This document shows, in pieces, positions 19,390 through 29,697 of a DNA stretch of 64,000 nucleotides. Each line of letters starts with the position of its first letter. Position 1 is the stretch's first letter. Location of the stretch: NCBI GenBank assembly GCA_017549665.1, contig JAFYUD010000220.1, forward strand, positions 15,814 through 79,813, read 5' to 3'. Below the pieces are notes generated by a model. That model was not told where the DNA came from. It saw only the letters and a program-made list of their open reading frames with translations, and did not search any database. Source of the DNA: Clostridia bacterium. GTDB lineage: Bacteria > Bacillota_A > Clostridia > Oscillospirales > Acutalibacteraceae. Made by a program: the position numbers and the translations under genes.

Positions 19390-20114
19390 ATGATTTCCTC
19401 CTTTACAAGCACAGGGCCGTCTTTACAGATTCTCTTGTTGCCGTATTTTGTTTTGCAGGAGCAACCCATACAAGCACCGAAACCACAACCCATTCGTTCT
19501 TCAAAACTGAACTGTCCTGATGTTGCTGAATAGTTATAAAGAGCTTTGAGCATTGGTTCGGGACCGCAGGTGAAGAAATATGAATAATCAATATCTTTAA
19601 GTGCATCAGTAACGAAGCCCTTGATACCCATTGAGCCATCTACAGTCGTAACAATAGTTTTACATCCGATTGCTTCAAAATCTTCCTTGCCGAAAACTTC
19701 GTCAGCTTTATTGAAACCGAGAATTGCCGTTACTTTCTTGCCTTCTGCAAGGAGCTTTTTTGCGAGGTAATACATAGGGGGTACACCTACGCCACCACCG
19801 ATAACAACAGGGTTATCTCCTGCATCAGTAATATCAAAACCGTTGCCTAAGCCAACAAGAACATCGAGTTTGGTACCTGCTGTCATTTTACTCATCATTT
19901 CAGTGCCGGTGCCGACAACTTTATAGATAATTGTAAGTTCATTATCTTTACAATCAAAAATCGAAATAGGTCTCCTCAGATAAAGAGAATCAATTTTGAT
20001 ATTAATAAACTGACCTGAAGCTGTAACAGCACTTGTGTCACCTTCAAACACCATTTTAAATACGGTGTCTGTAAGTTTTTCATTAGATTTGATAGTGTAA
20101 ATTACATTTTTCAT
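19383..20114 (-). CDS. pyrK: Dihydroorotate dehydrogenase electron-transfer subunit
   Basis: FAD and [2Fe-2S] subunit passing electrons from PyrD to NAD+. 243 residues. RRPISIFD is the FAD-binding block and GGGVGVPPMYYLAKKL the pyridine-nucleotide site. The C-terminal Cys cluster (ERMGCGFGACMGCSC followed by ICKDGPVL) ligates the 2Fe-2S centre. Located between pyrC and pyrD. Confidence 0.95.
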   Translation of the reverse strand: MKNVIYTIKSNEKLTDTVFKMVFEGDTSAVTASGQFINIKIDSLYLRRPISIFDCKDNELTIIYKVVGTGTEMMSKMTAGTKLDVLVGLGNGFDITDAGDNPVVIGGGVGVPPMYYLAKKLLAEGKKVTAILGFNKADEVFGKEDFEAIGCKTIVTTVDGSMGIKGFVTDALKDIDYSYFFTCGPEPMLKALYNYSATSGQFSFEERMGCGFGACMGCSCKTKYGNKRICKDGPVLVKEEIIW

Positions 20115-20119
20115 TTATT

Positions 20120-21379
20120 TCACCCTTTATATACAATCTTACCATTGCAGACTGTAAGAACGCATTTTCCCTGAACTTTTTCTCCCTCGAATGGAGTTGC
20201 TTTTCCCATTGATACAAAATTATCAGAATTGATTGTATATTCCTCATCGAGATCAAATACACATAAATCAGCTTTGTTCCCTGTTTTTATGCCTGATTCT
20301 ATTCCGAAACGATTGGCAGGGGCAATACTCATTATATCAACAAGCTTCTCAAGAGAAATAACCTTATTTTTAACAAGTTTTGTATACAATATCGGAAATG
20401 AAGTTTCAAGTCCGGTAATGCCCATATTTGAACCTGCAAGTCCTTTTGACTTTTCTTCCTTTGAATGAGGTGCGTGATCAGTAGCAATCATATCAACTGT
20501 TCCGTCAAGAATACCTTCAAGAAGTGCAAGTCTGTCATATTCACTTCTGATGGGAGGATTCATCTTGAATCGACCTTCATCCTTGAGCATCATATCATTC
20601 ATCACAAGATAATGAGGACCTGTTTCACAAGTAATATCAACACCATCTGCTTTCGCTTTTCTTATGATTTCAACACTTTCTTTTGCTGAAATATGACAAA
20701 CGTGATATTTTACACCTGTTTCTTTACACAGTTCAATATCTCTTTCAATCTGTTTCCATTCACTTTCAGAACAGATGCCTTTATGTCTGTTTAATCTTGC
20801 GTATTCACCGTCATGGATATAACCTCCGAAGAGCAGATCATTGACTTCACAATGTGCAGAAATGATTTTATCAAGCTTTTTTGCTTTTTTCATAGCAGAA
20901 AGCATCATTTCATCACTCTGAACTCCCCTGCCGTCATCAGAAAAACCGACTACATCAGCACTGATTTCTTCAATATCTGCAAGTTCTTCACCTTTTTCAC
21001 CCTTTGTGATTGTACCGAAAGGATAAACATTTATTACTGCATCCTTTTTGATGATATCGAGCTGCAATTTAAGATTGTCATTTGAATCGGGACAAGGATT
21101 GAGATTCGGCATTGTGCATACTGAGGTATATCCGCTTTTTGCGGCAGCCATTGAACCTGATTTTATTGTTTCCTTATAAGAAAAACCCGGCTCTCTGAAA
21201 TGCACATGCACATCAACAAAACCGGGAAAAATATATTTACCTGAACAATCGATGATTTCACCTGCAAAAGAAGAAACTGCTTCACCAACGGAAACAATAT
21301 TTCCGTTTTCAATAACAATATCTGCATTACTGAATGAATTGTCAGTATATACTTTTGCACCTTTGAGAAGAATTGACAT
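20120..21379 (-). CDS. pyrC: Dihydroorotase
   Basis: Zinc amidohydrolase cyclising carbamoylaspartate to dihydroorotate. The metal-binding DVHVHFREPG, the His of SAHCEV and CHIS, and ATDHAPHS are all present, as in class I dihydroorotases. First gene of the operon. Three in-frame starts exist: ATG at 21409, 21382 and 21379. The last has AGGTG five bases upstream and gives the family-like MSILLKGAKVY, so it is chosen. The 21409 start would place its ribosome binding site inside the hairpin at 21415-21439. Confidence 0.93.
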   Translation of the reverse strand: MSILLKGAKVYTDNSFSNADIVIENGNIVSVGEAVSSFAGEIIDCSGKYIFPGFVDVHVHFREPGFSYKETIKSGSMAAAKSGYTSVCTMPNLNPCPDSNDNLKLQLDIIKKDAVINVYPFGTITKGEKGEELADIEEISADVVGFSDDGRGVQSDEMMLSAMKKAKKLDKIISAHCEVNDLLFGGYIHDGEYARLNRHKGICSESEWKQIERDIELCKETGVKYHVCHISAKESVEIIRKAKADGVDITCETGPHYLVMNDMMLKDEGRFKMNPPIRSEYDRLALLEGILDGTVDMIATDHAPHSKEEKSKGLAGSNMGITGLETSFPILYTKLVKNKVISLEKLVDIMSIAPANRFGIESGIKTGNKADLCVFDLDEEYTINSDNFVSMGKATPFEGEKVQGKCVLTVCNGKIVYKG

Positions 21380-21414
21380 CATATCACCTATGACTGAATG
21401 ATTATCCATAATAA

Positions 21415-21439
21415 AGGTTCCACCTTAAAGGCAGAACCT
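21415..21439 (-). promoter_or_regulatory. Leader hairpin of the pyr operon
   Basis: On the minus strand AGGTTCTGCCTT, one base, AAGGTGGAACCT: a 12-bp stem including two G-U pairs (about 10 bp plus loop in practice). It lies in the short leader between the promoter and the pyrC starts. Its 3' arm holds the AAGGTGG that could serve the upstream pyrC start. Possible translational or transcriptional control; it does not match the PyrR binding loop I know. Confidence 0.5.
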
Positions 21440-21487
21440 AAAAAACATATAGAACCTGCCGGATAACCGAATCAGAAATTTTTATTT

Positions 21488-21516
21488 ATTATAACAAAAA
21501 TTCTGATATATGTCAA
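21488..21516 (-). promoter_or_regulatory. pyr operon promoter
   Basis: Minus strand: TTGACA (21511-21516), a 17-bp spacer and TATAAT (21488-21493), a full consensus match. Predicted start near 21481, giving a leader of about 70-100 nt. Confidence 0.85.
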
Positions 21517-21547
21517 TATGTTAAAATAAATAATAAAATAAATAAAG

Positions 21548-24370
21548 TTACAGATATTTTTTTAGATAATGCCCCGTGTAACTTTCTTTTATCTGAGAAA
21601 CCTCTTCAGGAGTACCTGTTGCAACAATCGTTCCGCCCCCGTCTCCTCCTTCAGGTCCGAGGTCAATTATATGGTCTGCACATTTGATAACATCAAGATT
21701 ATGCTCAATAACCATTACTGTATTACCCGAATCAGCAAGCTTGTGAAGAATTTCAACAAGGCGGTGTACGTCAGCTGTATGAAGACCGGTTGTAGGCTCA
21801 TCGAGAATATAGATAGTCTTCCCTGTCGGTCTTTTTGACAGCTCAGTTGCAAGCTTGACTCGTTGTGCTTCACCGCCCGAAAGAGTTGTTGCAGGCTGTC
21901 CTATTTTTACATAACCGAGACCTACATCATACAGAGTGTGGAGCTTTCTCTTTATTTTAGGCATCGCAGCAAAGAATTCAAGCCCTTCTTCAACAGTCAT
22001 TTCAAGTACATCATAAATGCTCTTGCCCTTGTATTTTACTTCAAGAGTTTCTCTGTTATATCTTGCACCGTGGCAGACTTCGCAAGGCACATAAACATCA
22101 GAAAGGAAATGCATCTCAATCTTCACAATACCGTCACCCTGACAGGCTTCACAACGTCCACCTGACACATTAAATGAAAATCTTCCCGGCGAATATCCTC
22201 TTATTTTTGCATCCTGAGTCTGAGAATACAAATCTCGTATATCAGTAAACACACCCGTATAAGTTGCAGGATTTGATCGAGGTGTTCTGCCAATCGGTGA
22301 CTGATCAATATTTATTACTTTATCAAGATTATCAATTCCGAGAAATTCAGTATGCTTGCCCGGAAATTTCTTTGCACCGTTGAGTTCTGCGGCCAGTTTT
22401 TTATATATAATCTCATTTACAAGTGATGATTTACCTGAGCCTGAAACACCTGTTACACATACGAATTTTCCGAGAGGTATTTCCACATCAACTTTCTTTA
22501 AATTGTTTTCAGAGGCGCCCTTTATTTTAAGAAAATGACCGTTTCCATTTCTTCTTTCAACAGGAACCGGAATTTTTCTCTTACCGCTGAGATATTGTCC
22601 CGTGACGGAATTCTTACATTTCTTGATTTTTTCAACATCGCCCGTGCATACAATTTCACCGCCATGAATGCCGGCACCGGGACCGATATCAACAATGTAA
22701 TCTGCCGCATACATCGTGTCTTCATCGTGTTCAACAACGATAAGTGTATTTCCGATATCACGAAGTTCACGAAGAGTGTCAAGGAGCTTGTCATTATCTC
22801 TCTGATGAAGACCGATACTCGGTTCATCAAGAATATAAAGAACCCCCATAAGTGACGACCCTATCTGTGTTGCCAGCCTGATTCGCTGACTTTCACCGCC
22901 CGACAAAGTACCTGCAGAACGGGCAAGAGTAAGATAATCAAGACCGACAGAACAAAGGAAATTGAGACGGGATCTGATTTCTTTTATAATTTGATCTGCA
23001 ATTATAAGTTCTCTTTCTGAAAGGACAAGATTATCAATAAATTCAAGCTCTTTTTTAACGGACAGATTTACAAATTCATTTATATTGATTCCGCCGACGG
23101 TAACAGAAAGGATTTCCTTTTTAAGTCTTGCACCGTTACAATCGGGACAGTTGCAGGCAGTCATTACCTGCTCAATTTCATATCTTGCCCAATCAGATGT
23201 GGTCTCTTTGTAACGTCTTTCAAGATTATTGATAATTCCTTCAAATTCCGCATTATAATTTCCGCTTCCGTATGCAGTTGCACGATGCATTTTCAGCTTT
23301 TCGCCTTTTGTTCCGTAAAAAATGGCATTTTTTGCATCATCTGAAAGATTTATAAACGGAGTATCAAGTGTGAAATTATATTTATCAGCAAGAGCATCAA
23401 AATACATCTTTGCAATAGAAGAATAATCTGCTTTTGACCATCCTGAAGCATTGATAGCTCCCTCCCTGATTGATTTTGATTCATCAGGAACAACAAGCGT
23501 AGGATCAACACGCATAAAGAAACTTAAGCCTGTACAAGTAGGACAGGCACCGTAAGGGTTATTGAATGAAAACATTCTCGGTGAAAGCTCATCAATGCTT
23601 ACACCGTGATCAGGACAGGCATAATTCTGAGAAAAAAGCAGTTCTTCACCTTCAATAACACTTATAAGCACCGTACCTGAAGCAAGTTTTGATGCAAGTT
23701 CAACAGAATCTGCAAGTCTGCTTCTGATTGATTCTTTTATAACAAGTCTGTCGACAATAATTTCAATTGTATGTTTGATATTCTTTTCAAGAGTAACAGA
23801 ATCATCGAGATCATAGATGAGTCCATCAATTCGAGCTCTGACATAACCTGATTTTTTTGCATTTTCAAGTTCTTTCTGATGAGTCCCCTTTTTTGCTCTT
23901 ACGATCGGAGCCATTATCTGAATTTTACTGCCTTCGGGAAGTGACATTACCTGATCGACAATCTGATCAACAGTTTGCTGTTTTATCTCTTTACCACAGA
24001 CAGGACAATGCGGAATACCAATTCTGGCATACAAAAGTCTGAGATAATCATAAATTTCAGTGACAGTACCTACAGTTGAACGTGGATTTTTTGAGGTTGT
24101 TTTCTGATCAATGGAAATAGCGGGTGAAAGACCATCAATACTGTCTACATTCGGTTTGTCCATCTGGCCTAAAAACATTCTTGCATATGATGATAATGAT
24201 TCAACATAGCGACGCTGTCCCTCTGCATAGATTGTGTCAAATGCAAGAGATGACTTGCCTGAGCCTGAAAGCCCCGTAAAAACAACAAGCTTATTTCTTG
24301 GAATTTCAAGATCTATATTTTTAAGATTATGCTCTTTAGCACCTTTTACGATGATATTTTTCTGTGCCAT
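21548..24370 (-). CDS. uvrA: Excinuclease ABC subunit A
   Basis: DNA-damage recognition ATPase of nucleotide excision repair. 940 residues with two ABC modules: Walker A sites [14 protein letters not shown] near residue 33 and [14 protein letters not shown] in the second half, two LSGGE signatures and two Walker B regions ([13 protein letters not shown] and [13 protein letters not shown]). The zinc-finger CxxC pairs (for example CEACQGDG and [10 protein letters not shown]) are intact. It lies 2 bases downstream of uvrB and is the last gene of its transcript. No obvious terminator precedes the pyr promoter, so read-through into the pyr operon is possible. Confidence 0.97.
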   Translation of the reverse strand: MAQKNIIVKGAKEHNLKNIDLEIPRNKLVVFTGLSGSGKSSLAFDTIYAEGQRRYVESLSSYARMFLGQMDKPNVDSIDGLSPAISIDQKTTSKNPRSTVGTVTEIYDYLRLLYARIGIPHCPVCGKEIKQQTVDQIVDQVMSLPEGSKIQIMAPIVRAKKGTHQKELENAKKSGYVRARIDGLIYDLDDSVTLEKNIKHTIEIIVDRLVIKESIRSRLADSVELASKLASGTVLISVIEGEELLFSQNYACPDHGVSIDELSPRMFSFNNPYGACPTCTGLSFFMRVDPTLVVPDESKSIREGAINASGWSKADYSSIAKMYFDALADKYNFTLDTPFINLSDDAKNAIFYGTKGEKLKMHRATAYGSGNYNAEFEGIINNLERRYKETTSDWARYEIEQVMTACNCPDCNGARLKKEILSVTVGGININEFVNLSVKKELEFIDNLVLSERELIIADQIIKEIRSRLNFLCSVGLDYLTLARSAGTLSGGESQRIRLATQIGSSLMGVLYILDEPSIGLHQRDNDKLLDTLRELRDIGNTLIVVEHDEDTMYAADYIVDIGPGAGIHGGEIVCTGDVEKIKKCKNSVTGQYLSGKRKIPVPVERRNGNGHFLKIKGASENNLKKVDVEIPLGKFVCVTGVSGSGKSSLVNEIIYKKLAAELNGAKKFPGKHTEFLGIDNLDKVINIDQSPIGRTPRSNPATYTGVFTDIRDLYSQTQDAKIRGYSPGRFSFNVSGGRCEACQGDGIVKIEMHFLSDVYVPCEVCHGARYNRETLEVKYKGKSIYDVLEMTVEEGLEFFAAMPKIKRKLHTLYDVGLGYVKIGQPATTLSGGEAQRVKLATELSKRPTGKTIYILDEPTTGLHTADVHRLVEILHKLADSGNTVMVIEHNLDVIKCADHIIDLGPEGGDGGGTIVATGTPEEVSQIKESYTGHYLKKYL

Positions 24371-24372
24371 TT

Positions 24373-26334
24373 TTATAACTCCTGTCTGAGTTTTTCAATT
24401 TTATCTCTCAGATATGCCGCATGTTCAAATTCCAGAATCTTTGCAGCTGCTTTCATTTCTTTTGTAAGCTCATCAATTAATTTCAGCTTATCTGCTCTTG
24501 AAAGACGTTTCTTTGATTTTCCTTCAACATTGTCTTTTGAGCTTATTTCAAGAATTTCGTGAACAGGCTTAATTATAGTCTGTGGTGTTATACCATTTTC
24601 TTTATTGTAAGAAATCTGTTTTTCACGTCTTCTGTTGGTTTCTTTTATTGCCGCTTCCATTGAAGGTGTAACTGTATCTGCATACATAATTACACTACCC
24701 TGAGAATTTCGTGCAGCTCTGCCTATTGTCTGGATAAGTGAACGTTCGGAACGCAAAAATCCCTCTTTATCGGCATCAAGAATTGCAACAAGAGAAACTT
24801 CGGGTATATCAAGTCCTTCTCTGAGCAGATTGATACCAACAAGAACATCATACTCCCCTTTTCTGAGGTCTCTGATAATTTCCATGCGTTCAATTGTATC
24901 AATATCATAATGCATATATCTTACCTTTATACCAAAATCGGTAAGATAATCGGTAAGACTTTCTGCCATTTTTTTTGTGAGTGTTGTAATAAGGACTCTT
25001 TCTTTACGTTCAGTTCTTATATTGATTTCCGAAATAAGGTCTTCAATCTGTCCGTCAACCGGTCTGACTGATATTTCAGGGTCAAGAAGACCTGTAGGTC
25101 TTATAACCTGCTCTGCGATATTGTCACTTTTTTGTAGTTCAAAATCACCAGGGGTTGCACTTACAAAGATTTTCTGACCGATTTTTGAATAGAATTCATC
25201 AAATGTCAGAGGTCTGTTGTCATACGCTGAAGGTAATCTGAAACCGAATTCAACAAGTGTGTCTTTTCTTGAACGGTCGCCACCGTACATTCCCCTTACC
25301 TGCGGTAATGTAACGTGTGATTCATCAATAAACACAATAAAATCATCAGGAAAATAATCAAGAAGAGTAAAAGGAGGCTCACCCGGTTTTCTGTCTGACA
25401 TAATTCTTGAGTAATTCTCAATTCCTTTGCAAAAACCTGTTTCACGGAGCATTTCGATATCATATTCTGTTCGTTGTTTTATTCTCTGTGCCTCAAGGAA
25501 TTTGCCTTGCTCTTTGAATTCCTTTTCTCTGTCAAGCATCTCAAAATAAATCTCATTCAATGCCCTTTCCATCTTTTCGTGAGAAACAACATAATGTGAT
25601 GCAGGAAAAATTGCAACATGAGAAATAACATTATTGATATTTCCCGTTACCGGATTGAATTCGCAGATTCTGTCAATTTCATCACCGAAAAATTCAACTC
25701 TTATTGCAAATTCAGCTGTGTATACAGGAAATATTTCCACCACATCTCCACGAACTCTGAATTTATTGCGTGTAAAATTGATATCATTGCGTTCATACTG
25801 AATTTCAACAAGTTTCTTTATAAGTTCATCACGGCTTTTTTCCATCCCCTGACGAAGTGAAATTACCATACTTCTGTAATCTATAGGATCACCGAGAGAA
25901 TAAATACAAGAAACACTCGCAACTATAATAACATCTCTTCGTTCAGAAAGCGCAGATGTTGCAGAATGACGCAAACGGTCAATTTCATCATTGACCGCAG
26001 AATCTTTTTCAATATATGTATCTGTTGTAGGAAGATATGCTTCGGGCTGATAATAATCATAATAGGAAACAAAATACTCAACAGCGTTTTCCGGAAAGAA
26101 CTCTCTGAATTCAGAGCAAAGCTGTGCAGCAAGAGTTTTATTATGAGCAAGAATAAGCGTAGGTCTGTTTACTTTTTCAATAATATTTGCCATTGAAAAA
26201 GTTTTACCTGAACCTGTAACACCAAGAAGAGTCTGTTCTGATAAACCATCATTAAGCCCTTCTGCAAGGACTTCTATGGCCGCCGGCTGGTCACCGGTAG
26301 GTTTATATGATGAATGAAGAACAAACTTTTCCAT
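24373..26334 (-). CDS. uvrB: Excinuclease ABC subunit B
   Basis: Helicase-like damage verifier that loads UvrC. 653 residues. Walker A is [13 protein letters not shown]. The DNA-threading beta-hairpin region starts [12 protein letters not shown]. Helicase motifs FIDESHV and QTIGRAARN are present, and the C-terminal UvrC-binding helix pair ([17 protein letters not shown]) is intact. AGGAG precedes the ATG. Fifth gene of the operon that begins with the LCP-like gene. Confidence 0.97.
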   Translation of the reverse strand: MEKFVLHSSYKPTGDQPAAIEVLAEGLNDGLSEQTLLGVTGSGKTFSMANIIEKVNRPTLILAHNKTLAAQLCSEFREFFPENAVEYFVSYYDYYQPEAYLPTTDTYIEKDSAVNDEIDRLRHSATSALSERRDVIIVASVSCIYSLGDPIDYRSMVISLRQGMEKSRDELIKKLVEIQYERNDINFTRNKFRVRGDVVEIFPVYTAEFAIRVEFFGDEIDRICEFNPVTGNINNVISHVAIFPASHYVVSHEKMERALNEIYFEMLDREKEFKEQGKFLEAQRIKQRTEYDIEMLRETGFCKGIENYSRIMSDRKPGEPPFTLLDYFPDDFIVFIDESHVTLPQVRGMYGGDRSRKDTLVEFGFRLPSAYDNRPLTFDEFYSKIGQKIFVSATPGDFELQKSDNIAEQVIRPTGLLDPEISVRPVDGQIEDLISEINIRTERKERVLITTLTKKMAESLTDYLTDFGIKVRYMHYDIDTIERMEIIRDLRKGEYDVLVGINLLREGLDIPEVSLVAILDADKEGFLRSERSLIQTIGRAARNSQGSVIMYADTVTPSMEAAIKETNRRREKQISYNKENGITPQTIIKPVHEILEISSKDNVEGKSKKRLSRADKLKLIDELTKEMKAAAKILEFEHAAYLRDKIEKLRQEL

Positions 26335-26348
26335 TTAAATCTCCTATT

Positions 26349-27017
26349 TTATTTAAACTGAATGGTTTCAATAAATTTATCAAAATTGAATTTGTTTTCA
26401 TATTCAGTATTTACATTGCAATTAATCATATAATACCCGGTATCATAAGGAATATAATAGATATAAGCATTTTTGTAAAATTCTGAAGATGTACATCTTT
26501 GCTTGAATGCTGTACATTCAAAATATTTTGTTGCAATTGAATACTTTTTATATTCAAATACTTCACTTCCAAAGCTTTCAAGAAGACTTTCGCAGTTTAA
26601 TTCGGCAGATGTAATTGAATCTTTAATATCATATGGATAATAGCTGAAGAAAATTTCTGCTGAATATTTTTCATTGAAGAAATAACCGGGATTGTCAAAA
26701 TCGCCTAAAATACCTTTAGGAAGTTTATATTTCATTTCTGCGGTTTCAACAGTCTGTCCGATTATAACCTGATCGTTGAAATCGATGAATTTATAAATAT
26801 ATTCATCATTATCATTCTTCTGTTTTTTTCCGTTTTCATTAAGCGTATAAACCTGAAGTTTATTGTTATCATTTATAATTATATTATCATTTTCATCTCT
26901 GGCAACAATATACTTTACTCCATCTTCGGCAGTAATTATATCTTTTTCAACTGTTGAACAAGCAGAAAAGGATGTAACAATAATAAATGTTAAAATAACA
27001 AAAATAAATTTTTTCAT
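26349..27017 (-). CDS. Putative lipoprotein of unknown function
   Basis: 222 residues. An N-terminal lipoprotein signal (MKKFIFVILTFIIVTSFSAC) has Cys20 as the probable lipidation site, although the lipobox (FSAC) is slightly unusual. The remainder is hydrophilic and mixed alpha/beta with no domain I recognise. AAAGGAT precedes the ATG. It lies between folE and uvrB, with 5 and 14 bases of spacing, and is therefore co-transcribed. A membrane-attached extracytoplasmic protein is all that can be supported. Confidence 0.75.
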   Translation of the reverse strand: MKKFIFVILTFIIVTSFSACSTVEKDIITAEDGVKYIVARDENDNIIINDNNKLQVYTLNENGKKQKNDNDEYIYKFIDFNDQVIIGQTVETAEMKYKLPKGILGDFDNPGYFFNEKYSAEIFFSYYPYDIKDSITSAELNCESLLESFGSEVFEYKKYSIATKYFECTAFKQRCTSSEFYKNAYIYYIPYDTGYYMINCNVNTEYENKFNFDKFIETIQFK

Positions 27018-27021
27018 ATTC

Positions 27022-27579
27022 TTATCCTTTCAACAACGACATTATTTCAGCTCTTGTTCTTGCGTCTTTCTTTGCAATTCCTCTTAAAGCTGATGTCTGA
27101 GTCATAGCACCTGCAGCTTTTGCACCTCGCATTGTCATACAAAGATGCTGAGCTTCAATAACAACTGCAATACCGAGAGGTTTTAATTCTGTATCAAGAA
27201 AATCAGCAATTTGTGATGTGAGCCTTTCCTGTAACTGCGGTCTTTTTGCATAGAGATCAACAATTCGTGCAAGTTTTGATAATCCGATTACTTTTCCCTC
27301 AGCGGGAATATAAGCAATATGTGCTTTACCAATAAACGGAAGCAGATGGTGTTCACACATTGAATAAAGAGGAATATCTCTGACAACAACTATTTCATCG
27401 TTATCATTTTCTGTAAAAACTTTCAGATGTCTGGTCGGGTTATCTGCAATACCCGAAAAGATTTCTTCATACATAGCTGCTACTCTTTTCGGAGTTTCAG
27501 CAAGCCCTTCGCGGTCAGGATCTTCACCGATTGCATAGAGAATTTCTCTTACGGCGTTTTCAATTCTTTCTTTATCCAA
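27022..27579 (-). CDS. folE: GTP cyclohydrolase I
   Basis: Converts GTP to 7,8-dihydroneopterin triphosphate for folate or queuosine-type pathways. 185 residues. Zinc and active-site residues are visible: Cys and His of [31 protein letters not shown], and [10 protein letters not shown] with the second Cys. The start codon is TTG behind GAGGTAATTAA; no ATG is available near the family start. No other folate or queuosine gene lies in the window, so which pathway it feeds is open. Confidence 0.95.
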   Translation of the reverse strand: MDKERIENAVREILYAIGEDPDREGLAETPKRVAAMYEEIFSGIADNPTRHLKVFTENDNDEIVVVRDIPLYSMCEHHLLPFIGKAHIAYIPAEGKVIGLSKLARIVDLYAKRPQLQERLTSQIADFLDTELKPLGIAVVIEAQHLCMTMRGAKAAGAMTQTSALRGIAKKDARTRAEIMSLLKG

Positions 27580-27594
27580 ATTAATTACCTCATT

Positions 27595-28761
27595 TCAGAT
27601 TTTATCGAACATTATCCTGATATAATGTCTTTTATCATCCTTTGAGAATGACACATGTGAGATATCAATCATATCTGATACATTTTCAGAAAGCTGATTA
27701 ATTATGATATAAAGTTCATCAGCCAGAGAATCACTGTTGATAATCCCATTAACGGCAGCTGAATAACTTTTGTTATCGGAAAATTTGAATTCTAAATAAT
27801 TTTTTCCATTATTAATGTTATCACATATCTTATCAGCAATTACTCCGGCTGTAATTTTATCAAATTTGTAAAACAACAATTCATTGATAACAAAATAATT
27901 ATATGTTGAATCAGTTGCCTGAACATTGAACGAATGATCGATATGGTCGGTTGATATGTTTTTATCAGTCAGATTGAAAAACAGATGTGAAATAAAGCCT
28001 TCACTTTGAGATACAGGATCATCCCATGTCACATCAAGATGATACGGTTCATTATTCAGCCAGACAATATTCCACATATGACTGATTTTTTCATTTTCAG
28101 CTGTTATGCCTGTTCCGGAAATGACAGTTGATTCAATTCCTGCTTTTTTCAGCAGAATCATTGCAGCTCTTGAATAACCTGAACATACAGCCTTTTTTTC
28201 AATAAGACAACCGTATGCATTGGATGAATTTGGCGATTCGGAATATTCACAATTTTTAACAATATAATCGTGAATATATAATTCTTTATCAACTTCATCA
28301 CCTGAAGGAATATCTGAAACAATAGTATCTGTAATGCTTGCAAGTTCTGTCATCATAGTATCACATTCGGATATATCATATGAATAATCCATTTGAAGGA
28401 ATGTAGAACCGAGAAATGTAATCATATTACAGGAATCTGAAAAACAAAGAATGTCAGGATTATCATTTTTGACAGCAAAAAACACATTATTAAACTCTTT
28501 ATTTGTAAGTTCCGGAATACGTATATATTCAGGATGATTTTTTATTTTATTGAAGACATTGATATAAGCTTTTTTTTCAATAATATTAAGCATTTCAAAA
28601 TGTTTTGTTGATAAAGGATTATTATTTTCAAAACTTTCAGAAAAACTTAATGAGGAAACTAAAGCTTTTATAATACCTTTTTCTTCGCTGAAATTAAAAA
28701 ATATAATAACTAAAGAAGATAAAATAAGTAAAATAGCTGCAATTAATTTTTTCTTAATCAT
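27595..28761 (-). CDS. Membrane-anchored transglutaminase-like protein
   Basis: 388 residues. One N-terminal transmembrane helix, then a transglutaminase-core domain with a complete Cys-His-Asp triad: Cys in KKAVCSGYSRAAMILL, His in SHMWNIVW and Asp in YHLDVTWDDP. Bacterial members of this family are usually cysteine proteases or cross-linkers acting outside the membrane. The ATG overlaps the stop of the LCP-like gene by 4 bases, so the two are translationally coupled and may work on the same envelope substrate. Substrate unknown. Confidence 0.83.
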   Translation of the reverse strand: MIKKKLIAAILLILSSLVIIFFNFSEEKGIIKALVSSLSFSESFENNNPLSTKHFEMLNIIEKKAYINVFNKIKNHPEYIRIPELTNKEFNNVFFAVKNDNPDILCFSDSCNMITFLGSTFLQMDYSYDISECDTMMTELASITDTIVSDIPSGDEVDKELYIHDYIVKNCEYSESPNSSNAYGCLIEKKAVCSGYSRAAMILLKKAGIESTVISGTGITAENEKISHMWNIVWLNNEPYHLDVTWDDPVSQSEGFISHLFFNLTDKNISTDHIDHSFNVQATDSTYNYFVINELLFYKFDKITAGVIADKICDNINNGKNYLEFKFSDNKSYSAAVNGIINSDSLADELYIIINQLSENVSDMIDISHVSFSKDDKRHYIRIMFDKI

Positions 28762-29564
28762 TGGTCCCCTTCAAAATACGGAATACATATTGTGTTTCCG
28801 TTAATTAAATAATTTATATCAGTCTCGGCTGAATAAAAATCAGAAATAGACAGATCAGATGTTACGCAATTAGATAGATCTTCAAAATATGATAATGCTT
28901 CATCAGGTTCAATTTTATCAAGATAGAGGTTTACTATTTTACATAATATTTTTGTAAACTCAGTATCATCAGCATTGTGATATTTTAGTTTAAGATATGA
29001 ATAAAGCATAGGTGACTCAAGTGTATTATCGCCGATACCGATTTCATAGCTTTTATCAGATGATATGTATGTAAATTTTTCATCAACATACAAATTAACT
29101 TCACCCATCATATCAATAATATCACAAAAACCATCTTTATCGATTATTACATATCGATCAATATTGATGTTTCTTTCAGTTTCAACTGTTTTTAAAAGAA
29201 GAGACATTCCTCCGTATTTATATTTCTCTTTGAACGTCCCGGAATCAGTTGCAGTGTTATAATCAAGAGGCGTAATTATAATCTGTTCTGCAAAAATTTT
29301 AAAATCTACCAATGTCATAAAAGCAACATCTGTTGAATTCTTTTCCTGACATATTACAAGAAATCTTGAATCACCTGATAGCTGACTATTAGCTTTTTCA
29401 GAAAGTGATTCAGGATTGAATACGGTTGTTTCGGTTTGTGTTGATGAATCCGTATCAATATTGAAGAAAATAATAACGTTGATTAAAATTATAACAAGAA
29501 CAGCAAGAATGATGCTCATTATAAAAAATTTATACTTTGATAAAAATGCAATTAATTTATTCAT
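28758..29564 (-). CDS. Divergent LytR-CpsA-Psr (LCP) family-like protein
   Basis: 268 residues. An N-terminal transmembrane helix (about residues 10-35) and an extracytoplasmic domain with the LCP pattern KYGGMSLLLKTVETERNINIDRYVIID, then GFCDIIDMMGEVNLYVDE. LCP enzymes attach polysaccharides to peptidoglycan. This copy is shorter than typical ones (about 300-400 aa), and the usual Arg-rich active-site segments are not obvious, so it may have lost activity or belong to a side branch. First gene of a minus-strand operon that continues through uvrA, with GGAGTG as ribosome binding site. Confidence 0.65.
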   Translation of the reverse strand: MNKLIAFLSKYKFFIMSIILAVLVIILINVIIFFNIDTDSSTQTETTVFNPESLSEKANSQLSGDSRFLVICQEKNSTDVAFMTLVDFKIFAEQIIITPLDYNTATDSGTFKEKYKYGGMSLLLKTVETERNINIDRYVIIDKDGFCDIIDMMGEVNLYVDEKFTYISSDKSYEIGIGDNTLESPMLYSYLKLKYHNADDTEFTKILCKIVNLYLDKIEPDEALSYFEDLSNCVTSDLSISDFYSAETDINYLINGNTICIPYFEGDQ

Positions 29565-29588
29565 TAAATCACTCCGATTTTAACTTGA

Positions 29589-29617
29589 ATTATATAATAT
29601 TTTTAATTAAAAAACAA
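29589..29617 (-). promoter_or_regulatory. Promoter of the LCP-TGase-folE-uvrBA operon
   Basis: Minus strand: TTGTTT (29612-29617), a 17-bp spacer and TATAAT (29589-29594). No SOS (LexA) box is visible despite the uvr genes downstream. Confidence 0.65.
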
Positions 29618-29645
29618 GGATTTTGATGAATTTTTTATTTCAGGG

Positions 29646-29674
29646 TTGATTATTTTTTACATATATATTAAAAT
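29646..29674 (+). promoter_or_regulatory. Promoter of the sugar transporter gene
   Basis: TTGATT (29646-29651), a 17-bp spacer and TAAAAT (29669-29674), divergent from the preceding promoter. Confidence 0.6.
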
Positions 29675-29697
29675 TGACCTAATGGAGCGTGAAATAA

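Noticed and set aside
27022..27579. folE as partner of the MptE-like protein at 52239 in pterin synthesis
   Set aside because: The genes are 25 kb apart in unrelated operons, and the MptE-like gene lies in a polysaccharide cluster.
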